Assembly (NCBI GenBank): GCA_019873655.1
Contig: JAIOAU010000003.1
Span: 1 to 64,000, forward strand
DNA from: Chloroflexota bacterium
Lineage (GTDB): Bacteria > Chloroflexota > Anaerolineae > Anaerolineales > Villigracilaceae
DNA length: 64,000 nt
Reading direction: 5' to 3'
Positions 27,156-35,985 of the stretch are shown piece by piece. The stretch's first letter is position 1; every line of letters starts with the position of its first letter. The notes under the pieces are model-generated. The model saw only the letters and a list, made by a program, of their open reading frames with translations. It had not been told where the DNA came from and searched no databases. Made by a program: the position numbers and the translations under genes.

Positions 27156-28388
27156 TCAGAGAGCCGCTCCTCCGTCATTCTCCTCGTCCACTTCCGCCAG
27201 GACGAAACGGCCGCGGCCGGCGCGTTTGGCGCGGTACAAAGCCCCATCCGCAGCGCGCAGCAGACTGGCGGCCGTCTTTCCATGGAGAGGGAACAACGCA
27301 ATGCCCCCCGAAATCCCCAAGGCGGCAGTCTTGCCCAGCGGCAGAGTAAAGACGGTATTCTTCATGTGCTCCTGAATTTTGCGGGCGACGATTTGAGCCT
27401 GAGCAAAGTCAGTGCCTGGCAGCACCAGGGTCATCTCGTCGCCGCCGTAGCGCGCCAGGAAGTCGGAAGAACGCACCACCCGCAACAACGACGAGGCCAC
27501 CTGACGCAGGAGATCGTCGCCTGCCTCGTGGCCGTACTCGTCGTTGATCTGTTTGAATCCATCGATATCCAGCATCATCACGCTGAACGCGCTCCCCAGC
27601 CGTCCGGCCTGAGCGATTTCCTGCTCCAGCCGCTCGTCCAGGCCGCGGCGGTTGGGCAGGCCGGTCAGGACGTCCATGCGCGCCTGCCGACTGACCGCCT
27701 GGTGCAGCCGGGCGTTGACGATGGCAATGGCGGCCTGGTCAGCCAGCAAGGTCAACAGGCGGATTTCCGCCGGGGAAAAGGGGCCGGTCACCGAGCGGGA
27801 GAGATTCATGACCCCCACCACCCGGCTGCCCATCATCAACGGCAAACCGACAATCGCCCCTTTCCAATCGGGGGGCGCATCTTCGAAGAGAGGATGGGCG
27901 CGCATGTCCTCGACGACAATCATCCGTTTCTGGCGGGCGACGGTGTAGGTCAACCCTTCGGGGCGCGGCTCGGCAAATTGCGTGTCGCGCTTTCCCTCGG
28001 CGTCGAGCGCCGCCCCAAAGGTCAGTTGGCCCTCGGCGTAGAGAAAGATGTTGGCGTTGGCGGCGTTCTTGACCAATCGCAACGCCTCGCTGACCACGCC
28101 CCTCAACACGGTCGAGAGGTCCAGGCTGGAGGTCAAATTGAAAGAAATGCGCTTGAGCGCCTCCAGTTCAGCAACGGGCTGCCTGAGGAAGGCCAGCAGA
28201 TGAGAGTCATTCATCAGTCGGCTCAACAGGCGATCGTACATCGGCCTGGATAGGGAAAGGCCGCCGCTCTCGAGGGTCTGCCCCAAAACGGTCAAAAGTT
28301 CCAGCAGATACTCTTTTTCCGCCTCGGACAACTCGCTCCCCTGAATCCGGCGGACGATCGAACGCGGTAAAAATGGCTGAGGCTTCAA
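27156..28388 (-). CDS. GAF-GGDEF diguanylate cyclase
   Basis: The 410-aa protein has an N-terminal helical region (1-75), a GAF domain (about 85-230, 'LVKNAANANIFLYAEG' to 'LTLLADQAAIAIVNA') and a GGDEF domain (about 240-400). The active-site loop reads 'RYGGDEM', a GGDEF variant with Met in the last position, and the preceding 'RSSD' fits the inhibitory I-site RxxD. It should make cyclic di-GMP under product feedback, controlled by a ligand at the GAF domain. The start is TTG with AGAGGA upstream. Confidence 0.88.
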   Translation of the reverse strand: MKPQPFLPRSIVRRIQGSELSEAEKEYLLELLTVLGQTLESGGLSLSRPMYDRLLSRLMNDSHLLAFLRQPVAELEALKRISFNLTSSLDLSTVLRGVVSEALRLVKNAANANIFLYAEGQLTFGAALDAEGKRDTQFAEPRPEGLTYTVARQKRMIVVEDMRAHPLFEDAPPDWKGAIVGLPLMMGSRVVGVMNLSRSVTGPFSPAEIRLLTLLADQAAIAIVNARLHQAVSRQARMDVLTGLPNRRGLDERLEQEIAQAGRLGSAFSVMMLDIDGFKQINDEYGHEAGDDLLRQVASSLLRVVRSSDFLARYGGDEMTLVLPGTDFAQAQIVARKIQEHMKNTVFTLPLGKTAALGISGGIALFPLHGKTAASLLRAADGALYRAKRAGRGRFVLAEVDEENDGGAAL

Positions 28389-28530
28389 GGATTTTCCTCT
28401 AAACGCAACGTCACGGTTTTCTCATATCATACTGCTTTATCGAACAAAAAGAAATGGGAATTTTTATGCACTCCTCCAAAACCGAACACCGGGCGGCTGG
28501 CCGCGAGTATAATAAGTCTCAGGAGGATTC

Positions 28531-29328
28531 ATGCCCACAAACGTGACTGCCCTGCCGCCGCGTAGCACTCCTCTGCAGCCGCGCCGGCGAGCATTGTTGA
28601 TCGGAGCGTCGAGCGGAATCGGCGCGGCCCTGGCCCGTCGCCTCGCCGCGGAGGGATATGTCCTGGCCTTGCTGGCCCGCCGCGCCGACCTGCTCCAGCG
28701 TCTGTGCGAGGACATCAACGCCGCTTGCGGAGAGGCGCGCGCCGTTCCTTATGTCCATGATGTGCGCGACCACGCCGCAATCCCCGACCTGTTGAAACGC
28801 ATCCTGGCCGACCTCGGCGGATTGGACCTGGTCATCTACAACGCCGGGGTCAACCTGCCTGCCGGTCCGGAAGCCTACGATTTCGAGAACGACCTGCTGA
28901 TGACCGAGATCAACTACGTGGGCGCGCTGGCCTGGCTGGATCGAGTCGCGGCCGTTTTCCAGCAACTCAAAAGCGGACAAATCGTCGGCATCTCTTCCGT
29001 CGCCGGGGACCGCGGCCGGGCGGGCAACCCGGCCTACACCGCCTCCAAGGCCGCCCTGACCTGCTACCTGGAAGCCCTGCGCAACCGCCTCGGCCGCTAC
29101 GGCGTCCATGTGCTGACCGTCAAACCCGGCTTCGTCCAGACCGACATGCTCAAACACGCCCAGCGCCCCTTCATGGTCATTTCACCCGAGCAGGCCGCCG
29201 CCGACATTTGCAAAGCCATCCGCAAACGCCGGCAGTCCATCTACACGCCTGCCCGCTGGGGATTCATCATGCTGATCATCCGCCTCATCCCCTCGTTCCT
29301 CTTCCGCCGCCTGCGCTTTCTGGCCTGA
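28531..29328 (+). CDS. Short-chain dehydrogenase (DprE2-like)
   Basis: A 265-aa SDR with the Rossmann motif 'LLIGASSGIGAALARRL' (about residues 22-38), 'YNAGVN', the catalytic Ser in 'VGISSVAGDRG' and YxxxK as 'YTASKAAL'. The C-terminus ends in a hydrophobic/basic stretch ('IIRLIPSFLFRRLRFL') that may touch the membrane. With the FAD oxidase 6 bp downstream it forms the same pair as DprE2/DprE1. AGGAGG precedes the ATG, and TATAAT (28508-28513) lies just upstream. Confidence 0.85.
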   Translation: MPTNVTALPPRSTPLQPRRRALLIGASSGIGAALARRLAAEGYVLALLARRADLLQRLCEDINAACGEARAVPYVHDVRDHAAIPDLLKRILADLGGLDLVIYNAGVNLPAGPEAYDFENDLLMTEINYVGALAWLDRVAAVFQQLKSGQIVGISSVAGDRGRAGNPAYTASKAALTCYLEALRNRLGRYGVHVLTVKPGFVQTDMLKHAQRPFMVISPEQAAADICKAIRKRRQSIYTPARWGFIMLIIRLIPSFLFRRLRFLA

Positions 29329-29334
29329 CCTCCT

Positions 29335-30753
29335 ATGAATACCCTTCTCCCCATTCAAACACTGACCCGCCTGGGCAACTTCGGGCGTTCGCTGTACGCG
29401 CCGGGCTACTTGCACCAGCCCGCCTCGGTCGAAGAAATCGAGCAGGTCTTCAAACTGGCCAAAGAGCAAGGACTGACCATCGGCCTGCGCGGCGCGGGCA
29501 AGAGTTACAACGACGCCGCCCTCAACGGCGGCGGCATCGTGCTCGACCTGCGGCGCATGAACCGCATCCTTGAATGGAACCCGGAAACCGGCGTCATCCG
29601 CGTCGAACCGGGCGTCACCATCCAACAACTCTGGCAGCACACCCTGCCCGACGGCTGGTGGCCGCCGGTCGTCTCCGGGACGATGACCACCACCCTGGGC
29701 GGGTGCCTGGCGATGAACATCCACGGCAAGAACAACTTCCGCATGGGTACCCTCGGCGAACACGTCCTCGAGTTTACCCTCCTGCTGCCGACCGGCCTGG
29801 AAATCATCTGTGGCCCGAAGAAAAACCGCGACCTGTTCTATGCCGCCATCGGCGGGCTAGGCATGCTGGGCGTCTTTACCACCATCACCCTGCAAATGAA
29901 AAGGGTCCATTCCGGCTTCCTGCAAGTACGCGCCTGGAACGTTCCAGAGTTGACCACCCATCTTGCGGCCATCGAAGCGGGCGCGCCCGCCCACGATTAC
30001 ATCGTCGGCTGGCTGGACGCTACCGCCCGCGGCGCCGGCCTCGGGCGCGGCCAAATCCACGCCGCCGACTATCTGCCCGAAGGCCAGGACGCCGACCCCG
30101 ACCGCAGTTTGCAGGTAGAGTATCAAACCCTCCCCTCCAGGTTTTTCGGTCTGGTGCCCAAATCGTTGCTGCACTACTTCATGGCCCCCTTCATGAACAA
30201 CCCCGGCGTCTGGGCCATCAACACGGCCAAGTATCTGCTCGGCCTGCCGGCGCGCTCGTACCGCCAAACCCACGCCGCCTTCCATTTCCTGCTGGATTAC
30301 GTCCCCGACTGGGAACTGGCCTACGGACGAGACGGCCTGATTCAGTACCAGTCCTTCCTCCCGAAAGAAACCGCCCGCGACGCCTGGACCGAAATGCTGA
30401 CCCTCTCGCACCGCCGCGGCCTGCCCGCCTACCTCGGCGTAACCAAGCGTCATCGCCCCGATGAGTTCCTGCTCTCGCACGCCGTCGACGGTTTCTCGCT
30501 GGCCCTGGACTTCAAGGTCACTCAACGCAACCGGGCGCGCCTGGCGCAACTGCTCCAGGATTTCGACCGCATCGTCCTGGAGGCCGGCGGGCGCTTCTAT
30601 TTCGCCAAGAACAGCGAGACCGTCCCCGAAACCGCCCGGCGTTTCCTGGGCAAAGAAGCCATCGCCAAATTCAGAGCGCTCAAAACGCGTTGCGACCCCA
30701 ATCACCTGCTCCAATCGGACTTGTATCGGCGCGTCTTCGGTGAGCAGGGATGA
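29335..30753 (+). CDS. FAD-binding oxidoreductase (DprE1-like)
   Basis: A 472-aa vanillyl-alcohol-oxidase-fold protein. The FAD-binding N-terminal part has 'GLRGAGKSYNDAALNGGGIV' and 'TTTLGGCLAMNIHGKNN', the latter close to the active-site region of decaprenyl-phosphoryl-ribose oxidase DprE1. The C-terminal substrate domain holds 'RFYFAKNSETVPETARRFLG'. Together with the preceding SDR it could epimerise a polyprenyl-phosphate sugar at C2 for cell-envelope glycan synthesis. No arabinosyltransferase is present here, so the sugar is unknown. Confidence 0.82.
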   Translation: MNTLLPIQTLTRLGNFGRSLYAPGYLHQPASVEEIEQVFKLAKEQGLTIGLRGAGKSYNDAALNGGGIVLDLRRMNRILEWNPETGVIRVEPGVTIQQLWQHTLPDGWWPPVVSGTMTTTLGGCLAMNIHGKNNFRMGTLGEHVLEFTLLLPTGLEIICGPKKNRDLFYAAIGGLGMLGVFTTITLQMKRVHSGFLQVRAWNVPELTTHLAAIEAGAPAHDYIVGWLDATARGAGLGRGQIHAADYLPEGQDADPDRSLQVEYQTLPSRFFGLVPKSLLHYFMAPFMNNPGVWAINTAKYLLGLPARSYRQTHAAFHFLLDYVPDWELAYGRDGLIQYQSFLPKETARDAWTEMLTLSHRRGLPAYLGVTKRHRPDEFLLSHAVDGFSLALDFKVTQRNRARLAQLLQDFDRIVLEAGGRFYFAKNSETVPETARRFLGKEAIAKFRALKTRCDPNHLLQSDLYRRVFGEQG

Positions 30754-30781
30754 GCAAGAAGCAATGGCAAGAAAACCCAAT

Positions 30782-30810
30782 TTGACTTTTTGGGGCAAAC
30801 TCATTAAACT
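30782..30810 (+). promoter_or_regulatory. Promoter of the FHA protein gene
   Basis: TTGACT (30782-30787), 17 bp, TAAACT (30805-30810), with a start site expected about 30 bp before the AGGAGG ribosome binding site. Confidence 0.65.
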
Positions 30811-30847
30811 ATTAACAAATTTGTAAGGCGGCATCCAGGAGGAACCT

Positions 30848-31483
30848 ATGGCTCAATATCAATTCGTCATGCGCTCAGGCCCCACCCCCGGCAAGGTCTA
30901 TCCGTTGGAGCAGGCTGAATTGACCATCGGCCGCGATACATCCAACGCCATCACCATCAACGACGCCGAGGTGTCGCGCAAGCACGCCAAATTGACGTTG
31001 CGGGGCAGCGAATACGTGATCGAGGACTTGGGTTCGACCAACGGCACATTCATCAGCGGGCAACGCCTGAGCGGGCCGTACACCTTGCGCCCAGGCGACC
31101 TGGTCTCGCTGGGAGAAAACATCGTCCTGATGTTCGAAGCGGTCAGCGACCCGAACGCGACCATGATCGCGTCGCGCAAAGCCGCTCGGGCCGCCGCGGC
31201 CGCCGTCCCGCCGCCGCCCCCTGCTCCGGTCGCCGCGCCCGCGCCTGCGCCTGCGCCGACGCCAGCCTATTCGGGCCAGGTTCCTGCCGCCGCTGCGCCG
31301 ACCGCGCCGGCAAAAACCGGCAGCGGCAAGGTCGTTCTGATCATTGTAGGCGTGGTTGTCCTGTGCGTGATTCTGGCCTGCGTGGCCAGCCTCCTCTACG
31401 CCGACGCCGACCCGACCGGGGCGCGCTGGTGCGCCTTCCCCTTCAACATCCTGACCCGTCTCCTCGGCGGCGTCTGTCCGTAA
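30848..31483 (+). CDS. FHA-domain membrane protein
   Basis: The 211-aa protein has an FHA domain at about residues 20-95 with all key motifs: 'TIGRDTSN', 'VSRKHAKL', 'DLGSTNGTFI'. It binds phosphothreonine peptides. An Ala/Pro-rich linker (about 115-160) is followed by one membrane helix ('VVLIIVGVVVLCVILACVAS') and a short tail, so the FHA domain is tethered to the membrane. It has no kinase or other enzyme domain; the Ser/Thr kinase partner is not in the window. Confidence 0.88.
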   Translation: MAQYQFVMRSGPTPGKVYPLEQAELTIGRDTSNAITINDAEVSRKHAKLTLRGSEYVIEDLGSTNGTFISGQRLSGPYTLRPGDLVSLGENIVLMFEAVSDPNATMIASRKAARAAAAAVPPPPPAPVAAPAPAPAPTPAYSGQVPAAAAPTAPAKTGSGKVVLIIVGVVVLCVILACVASLLYADADPTGARWCAFPFNILTRLLGGVCP

Positions 31484-31507
31484 ACGCCCCCCTTCCTCGG
31501 CAAACAA

Positions 31508-31527
31508 GGGCGACCTGACGGTCGCCC
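31508..31527 (+). terminator. Hairpin terminator between the FHA and MA-peptidase genes
   Basis: GGGCGACC (31508-31515), loop TGAC, GGTCGCCC (31520-31527), then CTCTTCGTTTT. It lies between converging genes and may serve both. Confidence 0.7.
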
Positions 31528-31536
31528 CTCTTCGTT

Positions 31537-32916
31537 TTAAGCCAGCAAAGCCAAGAGCAGGTCAACCAGGTCGATATTTCGCCGAACGCGCCAGTACTCT
31601 CCGCTCCGCAAGGCGCGGTCGGCGTCCACCAGCAGCGTTTCGAGCACCCGGTTGCGCCACCCGGCCGGATGACGCAGATAATCGGCCACGATGCCCCGTT
31701 CCCGCATCGCCGCCCCGTCCGGCAGCCAGGCTGTCAAAAAATACGCCGAAGGGTCGAAGAGACTCTGATAGCGGCGGATGGCGTCATACAGTTCCACCGT
31801 CAGCCGCAAATCGGCGCGGATCGCCTCGTCGACCTCTTGCCTGCCCAACCAGGCCAGGAAATCTTGCTCCACTTCGGCCAGGCCGCGGCCGAAATGTCGC
31901 CGCAGAGCCGCATCCAGGGCGTCCGATTGACGGCCCGAGGCTGGCAAATCGATCTGACGGTAGAACGCATCGAAGGCCTCCCAGCCATACGCCTCGACCA
32001 AGTACTGCACCAGCGCGCCCGCCTCCAGATACCCGATTTCGTGCTGGTGGTGATAGAAATCGTCGGCCAAAGACGCCAGGGGAATGTACCAGTCCAAATC
32101 GAGCAGGGCGGCGGCGCGAGGTCCAAGCGGCTCGGGTTTGTAATGTCCGCCGCTCGCATAGACGGCCAAACCTTCGACCAGCAAAGAGAGACGGGGCCAT
32201 TCGCCGCGCTGGAAATCCATCACATGCGCCAACTCGTGGCGGAGGACACTTTCCGTCGAGTCGCCGGCGTAATTACGGTCGAGGTAAGAAACGTAGATGC
32301 CGTCGGCGGCAAAGCCGCCGTGTCCCAGGACGCGCGGCAGGAAGACCACCGTCACGCTTTGTTCGAATTCGTCTCCAAAAGCCGCCTCCACAAAACTTGC
32401 CTGTTCATCCACCATCGCCATCAGCGCCGCCAGATCGCGCTCGGCAGCCGTGCCGGTGATGTAGTGAATGGTACAACATGCTGTGGTTGCATACTCCCAA
32501 TGGGCGTCCGGCTCGGGCGGCGGGACCTGGTCGGCGGGGTTCAGGCGAATGGTTTCCTGCCATTCTTCCCCTCCGACAATTCGGAAGGTCAGGGAATAAA
32601 CCCCGGCCTCCAGCCCGCGGGTGTCCCAGACCCACCAGAACGTCGCTTGAAGCCGCCCTCCCACGCCATAAGGGGCGACCGCAGCCCGGCCGAGAACGCG
32701 GCCGGCAAAACTCACCTCGACTTGAGTCTCGGCCGCCTGGCCGGGCAGCAGGACCTCGAAACTGACCCAATCCCCCACGTACAACGGTCCATCGGGATGG
32801 GCGATCACTTGACGCCCCCCATCCAGGCCGGCGGCGGCAGAGGACGACGGCGCGGCAAGCGTCGCCGCCAGGGCCAGCATCAATACCATCCGTTGGACAA
32901 ACAGACTGAAGCGCAT
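31537..32916 (-). CDS. Secreted peptidase MA-like zinc metalloprotease
   Basis: A 459-aa exported protein with an N-terminal hydrophobic signal segment (about residues 8-29) ending in an Ala/Ser cluster. The middle has 'RHELAHVMDF' with the zinc ligands His227, Glu228 and His231 and a downstream Glu in 'LLVEGLAVYASGG', the layout of the MA-like gluzincins. The region before it (about 40-130) looks like a beta-sandwich. Substrate unknown. The ATG is only 6 nt after a TATAAT with no ribosome binding site. Confidence 0.8.
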   Translation of the reverse strand: MRFSLFVQRMVLMLALAATLAAPSSSAAAGLDGGRQVIAHPDGPLYVGDWVSFEVLLPGQAAETQVEVSFAGRVLGRAAVAPYGVGGRLQATFWWVWDTRGLEAGVYSLTFRIVGGEEWQETIRLNPADQVPPPEPDAHWEYATTACCTIHYITGTAAERDLAALMAMVDEQASFVEAAFGDEFEQSVTVVFLPRVLGHGGFAADGIYVSYLDRNYAGDSTESVLRHELAHVMDFQRGEWPRLSLLVEGLAVYASGGHYKPEPLGPRAAALLDLDWYIPLASLADDFYHHQHEIGYLEAGALVQYLVEAYGWEAFDAFYRQIDLPASGRQSDALDAALRRHFGRGLAEVEQDFLAWLGRQEVDEAIRADLRLTVELYDAIRRYQSLFDPSAYFLTAWLPDGAAMRERGIVADYLRHPAGWRNRVLETLLVDADRALRSGEYWRVRRNIDLVDLLLALLA

Positions 32917-32922
32917 GGTTCG

Positions 32923-32928
32923 ATTATA
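32923..32928 (-). promoter_or_regulatory. -10 element for a leaderless MA-peptidase transcript
   Basis: A perfect TATAAT on the minus strand ends 6 nt before the start codon at 32916. Confidence 0.6.
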
Positions 32929-32941
32929 CCGGTCAATAAGG

Positions 32942-32970
32942 TTGTAAAATTATCCCAACGCGGCTAGAAT
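32942..32970 (+). promoter_or_regulatory. Promoter of the AI-2E family gene
   Basis: TTGTAA (32942-32947), 17 bp, TAGAAT (32965-32970), 10 nt before the ATG at 32981; it is divergent from and adjacent to the MA-peptidase promoter. Confidence 0.65.
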
Positions 32971-32980
32971 CCGCACCATC

Positions 32981-34213
32981 ATGACGGTCAAATATGATTC
33001 CCCCTCCTCTCCCCGCTGGAACGCGATCACCAAACTGGTGGTGGCGCTGGTCATCGTGGTGATTTTGGGGGCTCTATTGATTCGCTTCCGCAACCTGATC
33101 GCGCCCATCCTGATGGCCTCGGTGGTGGCCTACTTGTTGCACCCGGTGGCGTCTTTTCTGACCGCCAAAACCCATCTATCCTGGAAAACCTGGGTGAATA
33201 TCATCTACCTCATCCTGGTCGGCATCTTGGGTACTTTGCTGACCCTGGGCGGCATGGAACTCGTGCAACAGGTCCAGAATCTGATTCGTTTCATTCAAAA
33301 TAACATTGACGACATCCCCTCTTTCATTGGCGATATTGCGAGCCAAATCTCTCAGATTGGGCCGTCTGTCCCGAACTCCCTGGAAATCGATTGGAGCGCC
33401 CTCGGCGATCAGGTGCTGGGGTATATCGAACCCGCCCTGGGCAGTCTGGGCAACATGGTAGGAAGAATCGCCGGCAGCGCGGCGGCCATGATCGGGTGGC
33501 TGATTTTCATCCTGGTGGTTTCCTACTTCTTCCTGCTCGAAAGCGGCGGGCTGCGCGAACGGATTATCCAGATCGACATCCCCCTCTACGCAGAGGACGT
33601 CCGCCGGATGCGGCAGAAACTGAACATCATCTGGAACGCCTTCCTGCGCGGCCAGATCATCATCTTCTTTCTCACCTCGCTCGTCTATGCCGTAGTGTTG
33701 AGCATCCTGGGGGTGCGTTACGCGGTGGTGCTGGCGCTGATCACCGGTTTTGCCAACTTCCTGCCCTATGTGGGGCCGGCCATCAACTGGTTGGTGCTCG
33801 GCCTGGTCACCTATTTCCAGCCGACCAACATTTTCGGACTCTCGCCGCTGGGTTTTACGGCGCTGGTCATTGGGATTGCCATTTTCATCGACCAGATTTT
33901 CAACAACCTCATCAACCCGCGCGTCATGGCCTCGGCCCTGCGAGTCCACCCGGCCTTCGTCTTGATCGCGGCGTTGATCGCGGCCAACCTGTTCGGCGTC
34001 ATCGGCGTCATCCTGGCCGCGCCGCTTCTGGCGACCTTCCAACTCATCAGCACCTACGTCGTCCGCAAGATGCTCGACCGCGACCCTTGGCCGCCCGAAG
34101 ACGACCTGCCGCCGCCTCACCCGCCGCTGTGGCAGCGTCTCCGCGATTGGCTCAAGAAACGCCGCTCGGCCGCCCGGCCCTCGCGCCCCGCCCCTGCCCA
34201 GCCGGACAAATAG
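32981..34213 (+). CDS. AI-2E family transporter-like membrane protein
   Basis: A 410-aa protein with about eight hydrophobic segments in the AI-2E arrangement: two N-terminal helices ('LVVALVIVVILGALLI', 'APILMASVVAYLLHP'), a long amphipathic stretch (about 90-150) and the C-terminal conserved block 'FLPYVGPAINW', 'NLINPRVMASALRVHPAFVL' and 'NLFGVIGVILAAPLLA'. Members export autoinducer-2 or act as Na+/H+ antiporters; which applies is unknown. The C-terminus is Arg/Pro-rich and cytoplasmic. Confidence 0.9.
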   Translation: MTVKYDSPSSPRWNAITKLVVALVIVVILGALLIRFRNLIAPILMASVVAYLLHPVASFLTAKTHLSWKTWVNIIYLILVGILGTLLTLGGMELVQQVQNLIRFIQNNIDDIPSFIGDIASQISQIGPSVPNSLEIDWSALGDQVLGYIEPALGSLGNMVGRIAGSAAAMIGWLIFILVVSYFFLLESGGLRERIIQIDIPLYAEDVRRMRQKLNIIWNAFLRGQIIIFFLTSLVYAVVLSILGVRYAVVLALITGFANFLPYVGPAINWLVLGLVTYFQPTNIFGLSPLGFTALVIGIAIFIDQIFNNLINPRVMASALRVHPAFVLIAALIAANLFGVIGVILAAPLLATFQLISTYVVRKMLDRDPWPPEDDLPPPHPPLWQRLRDWLKKRRSAARPSRPAPAQPDK

Positions 34214-34347
34214 ACAATCCCACCCGCAACATCAATCCCGCTCGGCCAAGAGCGACAACCCCGGCAGCCCGCCGGAGATATGGGCGCGCATTTTAAGGTG
34301 CGCAGGCGAAGAAATCCGTATAATGAAATCAGACCAAAGGAGGTCCT

Positions 34348-34524
34348 ATGAACCCAAACGAGCCCGTCACCGAAACGATTGCCGAAACCGAAAATTATAT
34401 GATTTGGAAGGCCGATGAACCCGACGGCGAGACCACCTATCACCTCGAGTTGAACAACGTCACCATCCATTTCTTCCAGGAAGAATGGGACGAATTCCTG
34501 GCCCTCATCCGCAAACTCAAATGA
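34348..34524 (+). CDS. Small conserved-looking acidic protein (58 aa)
   Basis: A short gene with a very strong AAAGGAGG ribosome binding site, TATAAT at 34319-34324, and a stop overlapping the ATG of the next gene (ATGA, 34521-34524). The product is acidic, with 'YMIWKADEPDGETTYHLELN' and 'VTIHFFQEEWDEFLALIRKL' and ends in an amphipathic helix. It has no signal peptide or membrane helix. The function is unknown; translational coupling to the P1 peptidase suggests a functional partner. Confidence 0.75.
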   Translation: MNPNEPVTETIAETENYMIWKADEPDGETTYHLELNNVTIHFFQEEWDEFLALIRKLK

Positions 34525-35522
34525 GCCATCAAAAGATGGGCGGCCTCACCGATGTGCCGGGGATCGAGGTCGGCCACGCCCAAGATGAAGAGGCCCTGAC
34601 GGGCTGCACCGTGGTGCTGTGCCGCAAAGGAGCGGTCGGCGGCGTGGATGTGCGCGGCGGCGCGCCGGGCACGCGCGAGACCGACCTGCTCGCGCCTCAC
34701 AACCTGGTCGAGAAGGTGCACGCCATCCTGTTGGCCGGCGGCTCGGCGTTTGGATTGGACGCCGCCGCCGGCGTCATGCGCTATCTCGAAGAACAGGGTA
34801 TCGGCTTTTCCACCGCCGCCGGACGCGTCCCCATCGTCCCGGCGGCCATCCTCTACGACCTGGACCTCGGGCGGGCCGACTGCCGCCCCGACGCGGCCAT
34901 GGGCTACGCGGCCGCCTCCGCCGCCTGCCGCGGGCCGGTGGCGGAGGGCAACGTCGGGGCGGGGACAGGGGCGTCGGTGGGCAAAATCTTCGGGAAAGCC
35001 GGGGCGATGAAGTCCGGCTTGGGGACGGCCAGCCTGCGTCTGCGGGGCGGCGTGGTGGTCGGCGCGATCGTCGCGGTGAACGCCTTTGGCGATGTAGTCG
35101 ACCCGGATTCGGGGACCATCGTCGCCGGGGCGCGGCCCGTCAAAATCGGCCCATTCGCGGTGGGCGGCGACCGCCCCTTTGCCGACACCCTGCGGGTCAT
35201 GAACACCGCCGCCGGGCGGGCGATCCTGCGCCTGGCCAGCGGACGCAATACCGTCATCGGCGTGGTGGCGGCCAATATTCGCTGCAACAAGGCCGAGGCG
35301 ACCAAAATCGCCCAGATGGCCCACGACGGCCTGGCGCGCGCCATCCGCCCGGCGCATACGATGCTGGACGGCGACACCCTCTTCGCCCTCGCCACCGGCG
35401 GCCCCAGAGCAGACATCAGCACCGTAGGGGCGTACGCGGCCGAGGCGTTGGCGCAGGCCATTCTGCGGGCGGTGCAGGCGGCGGGTCCGGCCGGCGGATT
35501 GCCGGGATTGAAGGACGGATGA
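34521..35522 (+). CDS. P1 family peptidase (DmpA/S58-like)
   Basis: The 333-aa protein matches the self-processing P1 aminopeptidase family: 'LTDVPGIEVGHAQDEEALTG' at the start, 'GGSAFGLDAAAGVMRYLEEQ' near residues 74-93, 'GNVGAGTGASVGK' near 142-154 and 'VVAANIRCNKAEATKIAQMA' near 250. These Ntn-type enzymes usually cleave themselves and then act as aminopeptidases or beta-peptidases. The exact cleavage Ser/Thr is not fixed here. It is coupled by ATGA to the 58-aa protein upstream. Confidence 0.88.
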   Translation: MSHQKMGGLTDVPGIEVGHAQDEEALTGCTVVLCRKGAVGGVDVRGGAPGTRETDLLAPHNLVEKVHAILLAGGSAFGLDAAAGVMRYLEEQGIGFSTAAGRVPIVPAAILYDLDLGRADCRPDAAMGYAAASAACRGPVAEGNVGAGTGASVGKIFGKAGAMKSGLGTASLRLRGGVVVGAIVAVNAFGDVVDPDSGTIVAGARPVKIGPFAVGGDRPFADTLRVMNTAAGRAILRLASGRNTVIGVVAANIRCNKAEATKIAQMAHDGLARAIRPAHTMLDGDTLFALATGGPRADISTVGAYAAEALAQAILRAVQAAGPAGGLPGLKDG

Positions 35523-35524
35523 AT

Positions 35525-35558
35525 CAGAGCGGCGCGTCGTCTCGGGCGCGCCGCTCTG
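35525..35558 (+). terminator. Terminator hairpin after the P1 peptidase
   Basis: CAGAGCGGCGCG (35525-35536) pairs exactly with 35547-35558 around a 10-nt loop; it follows the stop codon by 2 bp. A TATTTTTT run comes about 20 bp later at 35579-35586. Confidence 0.7.
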
Positions 35559-35577
35559 TTCAGGTTCGGGTCATTGG

Positions 35578-35967
35578 CTATTTTTTGCGCCGGCGTCCCT
35601 TCAATTCGCTCCGCAAGAAGTAACTGAGCACCAGGCTGACGGCAGTCGTCACCAGCGAGCCGAGGAAGGCGCTCCAGAACCAGGGCGGGGCCAGTTCGAA
35701 ACCGATGCCGAACCGCGCCCCGATCCAGCCGGTCAGCGCGAAGAGCAGGGCGTTAATGACCAGGGTAAATAGCCCCAGCGTCAGAATGATCAGCAGGCAA
35801 GAGAGCGCCTTGGCCGGCGGCTTGAGGATGGCGTTCACCAGTCCAAAGATGAGCGCCAGCCAAATGATATCCACCCAATTGCCCTGATACAGAATGTGAC
35901 GGGGCAAAAGCGCCACAGCCGCGTATAAGGCAGCGGCATTGATTGCCCAACGCAGAATCAATCGCAT
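35578..35967 (-). CDS. Phage-holin family (superfamily IV) membrane protein
   Basis: A 129-aa protein with four hydrophobic segments and the conserved 'GLVNAILKPPAKALSCLLII' and 'LGLFTLVINALLFALTGWI' of the bacterial 4TM holin-IV-like family, ending in a basic 'LKGRRRKK' tail. Despite the name it is a common chromosomal membrane protein and there are no other phage genes here. It follows the GNAT gene by 18 bp on the same strand. Confidence 0.88.
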   Translation of the reverse strand: MRLILRWAINAAALYAAVALLPRHILYQGNWVDIIWLALIFGLVNAILKPPAKALSCLLIILTLGLFTLVINALLFALTGWIGARFGIGFELAPPWFWSAFLGSLVTTAVSLVLSYFLRSELKGRRRKK

Positions 35968-35985
35968 AGGAACCTCCTATCCCTT

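Noticed and set aside
35578-35967. Prophage remnant because of the 'holin' family name
   Set aside because: This family is common on chromosomes and no other phage gene lies nearby.
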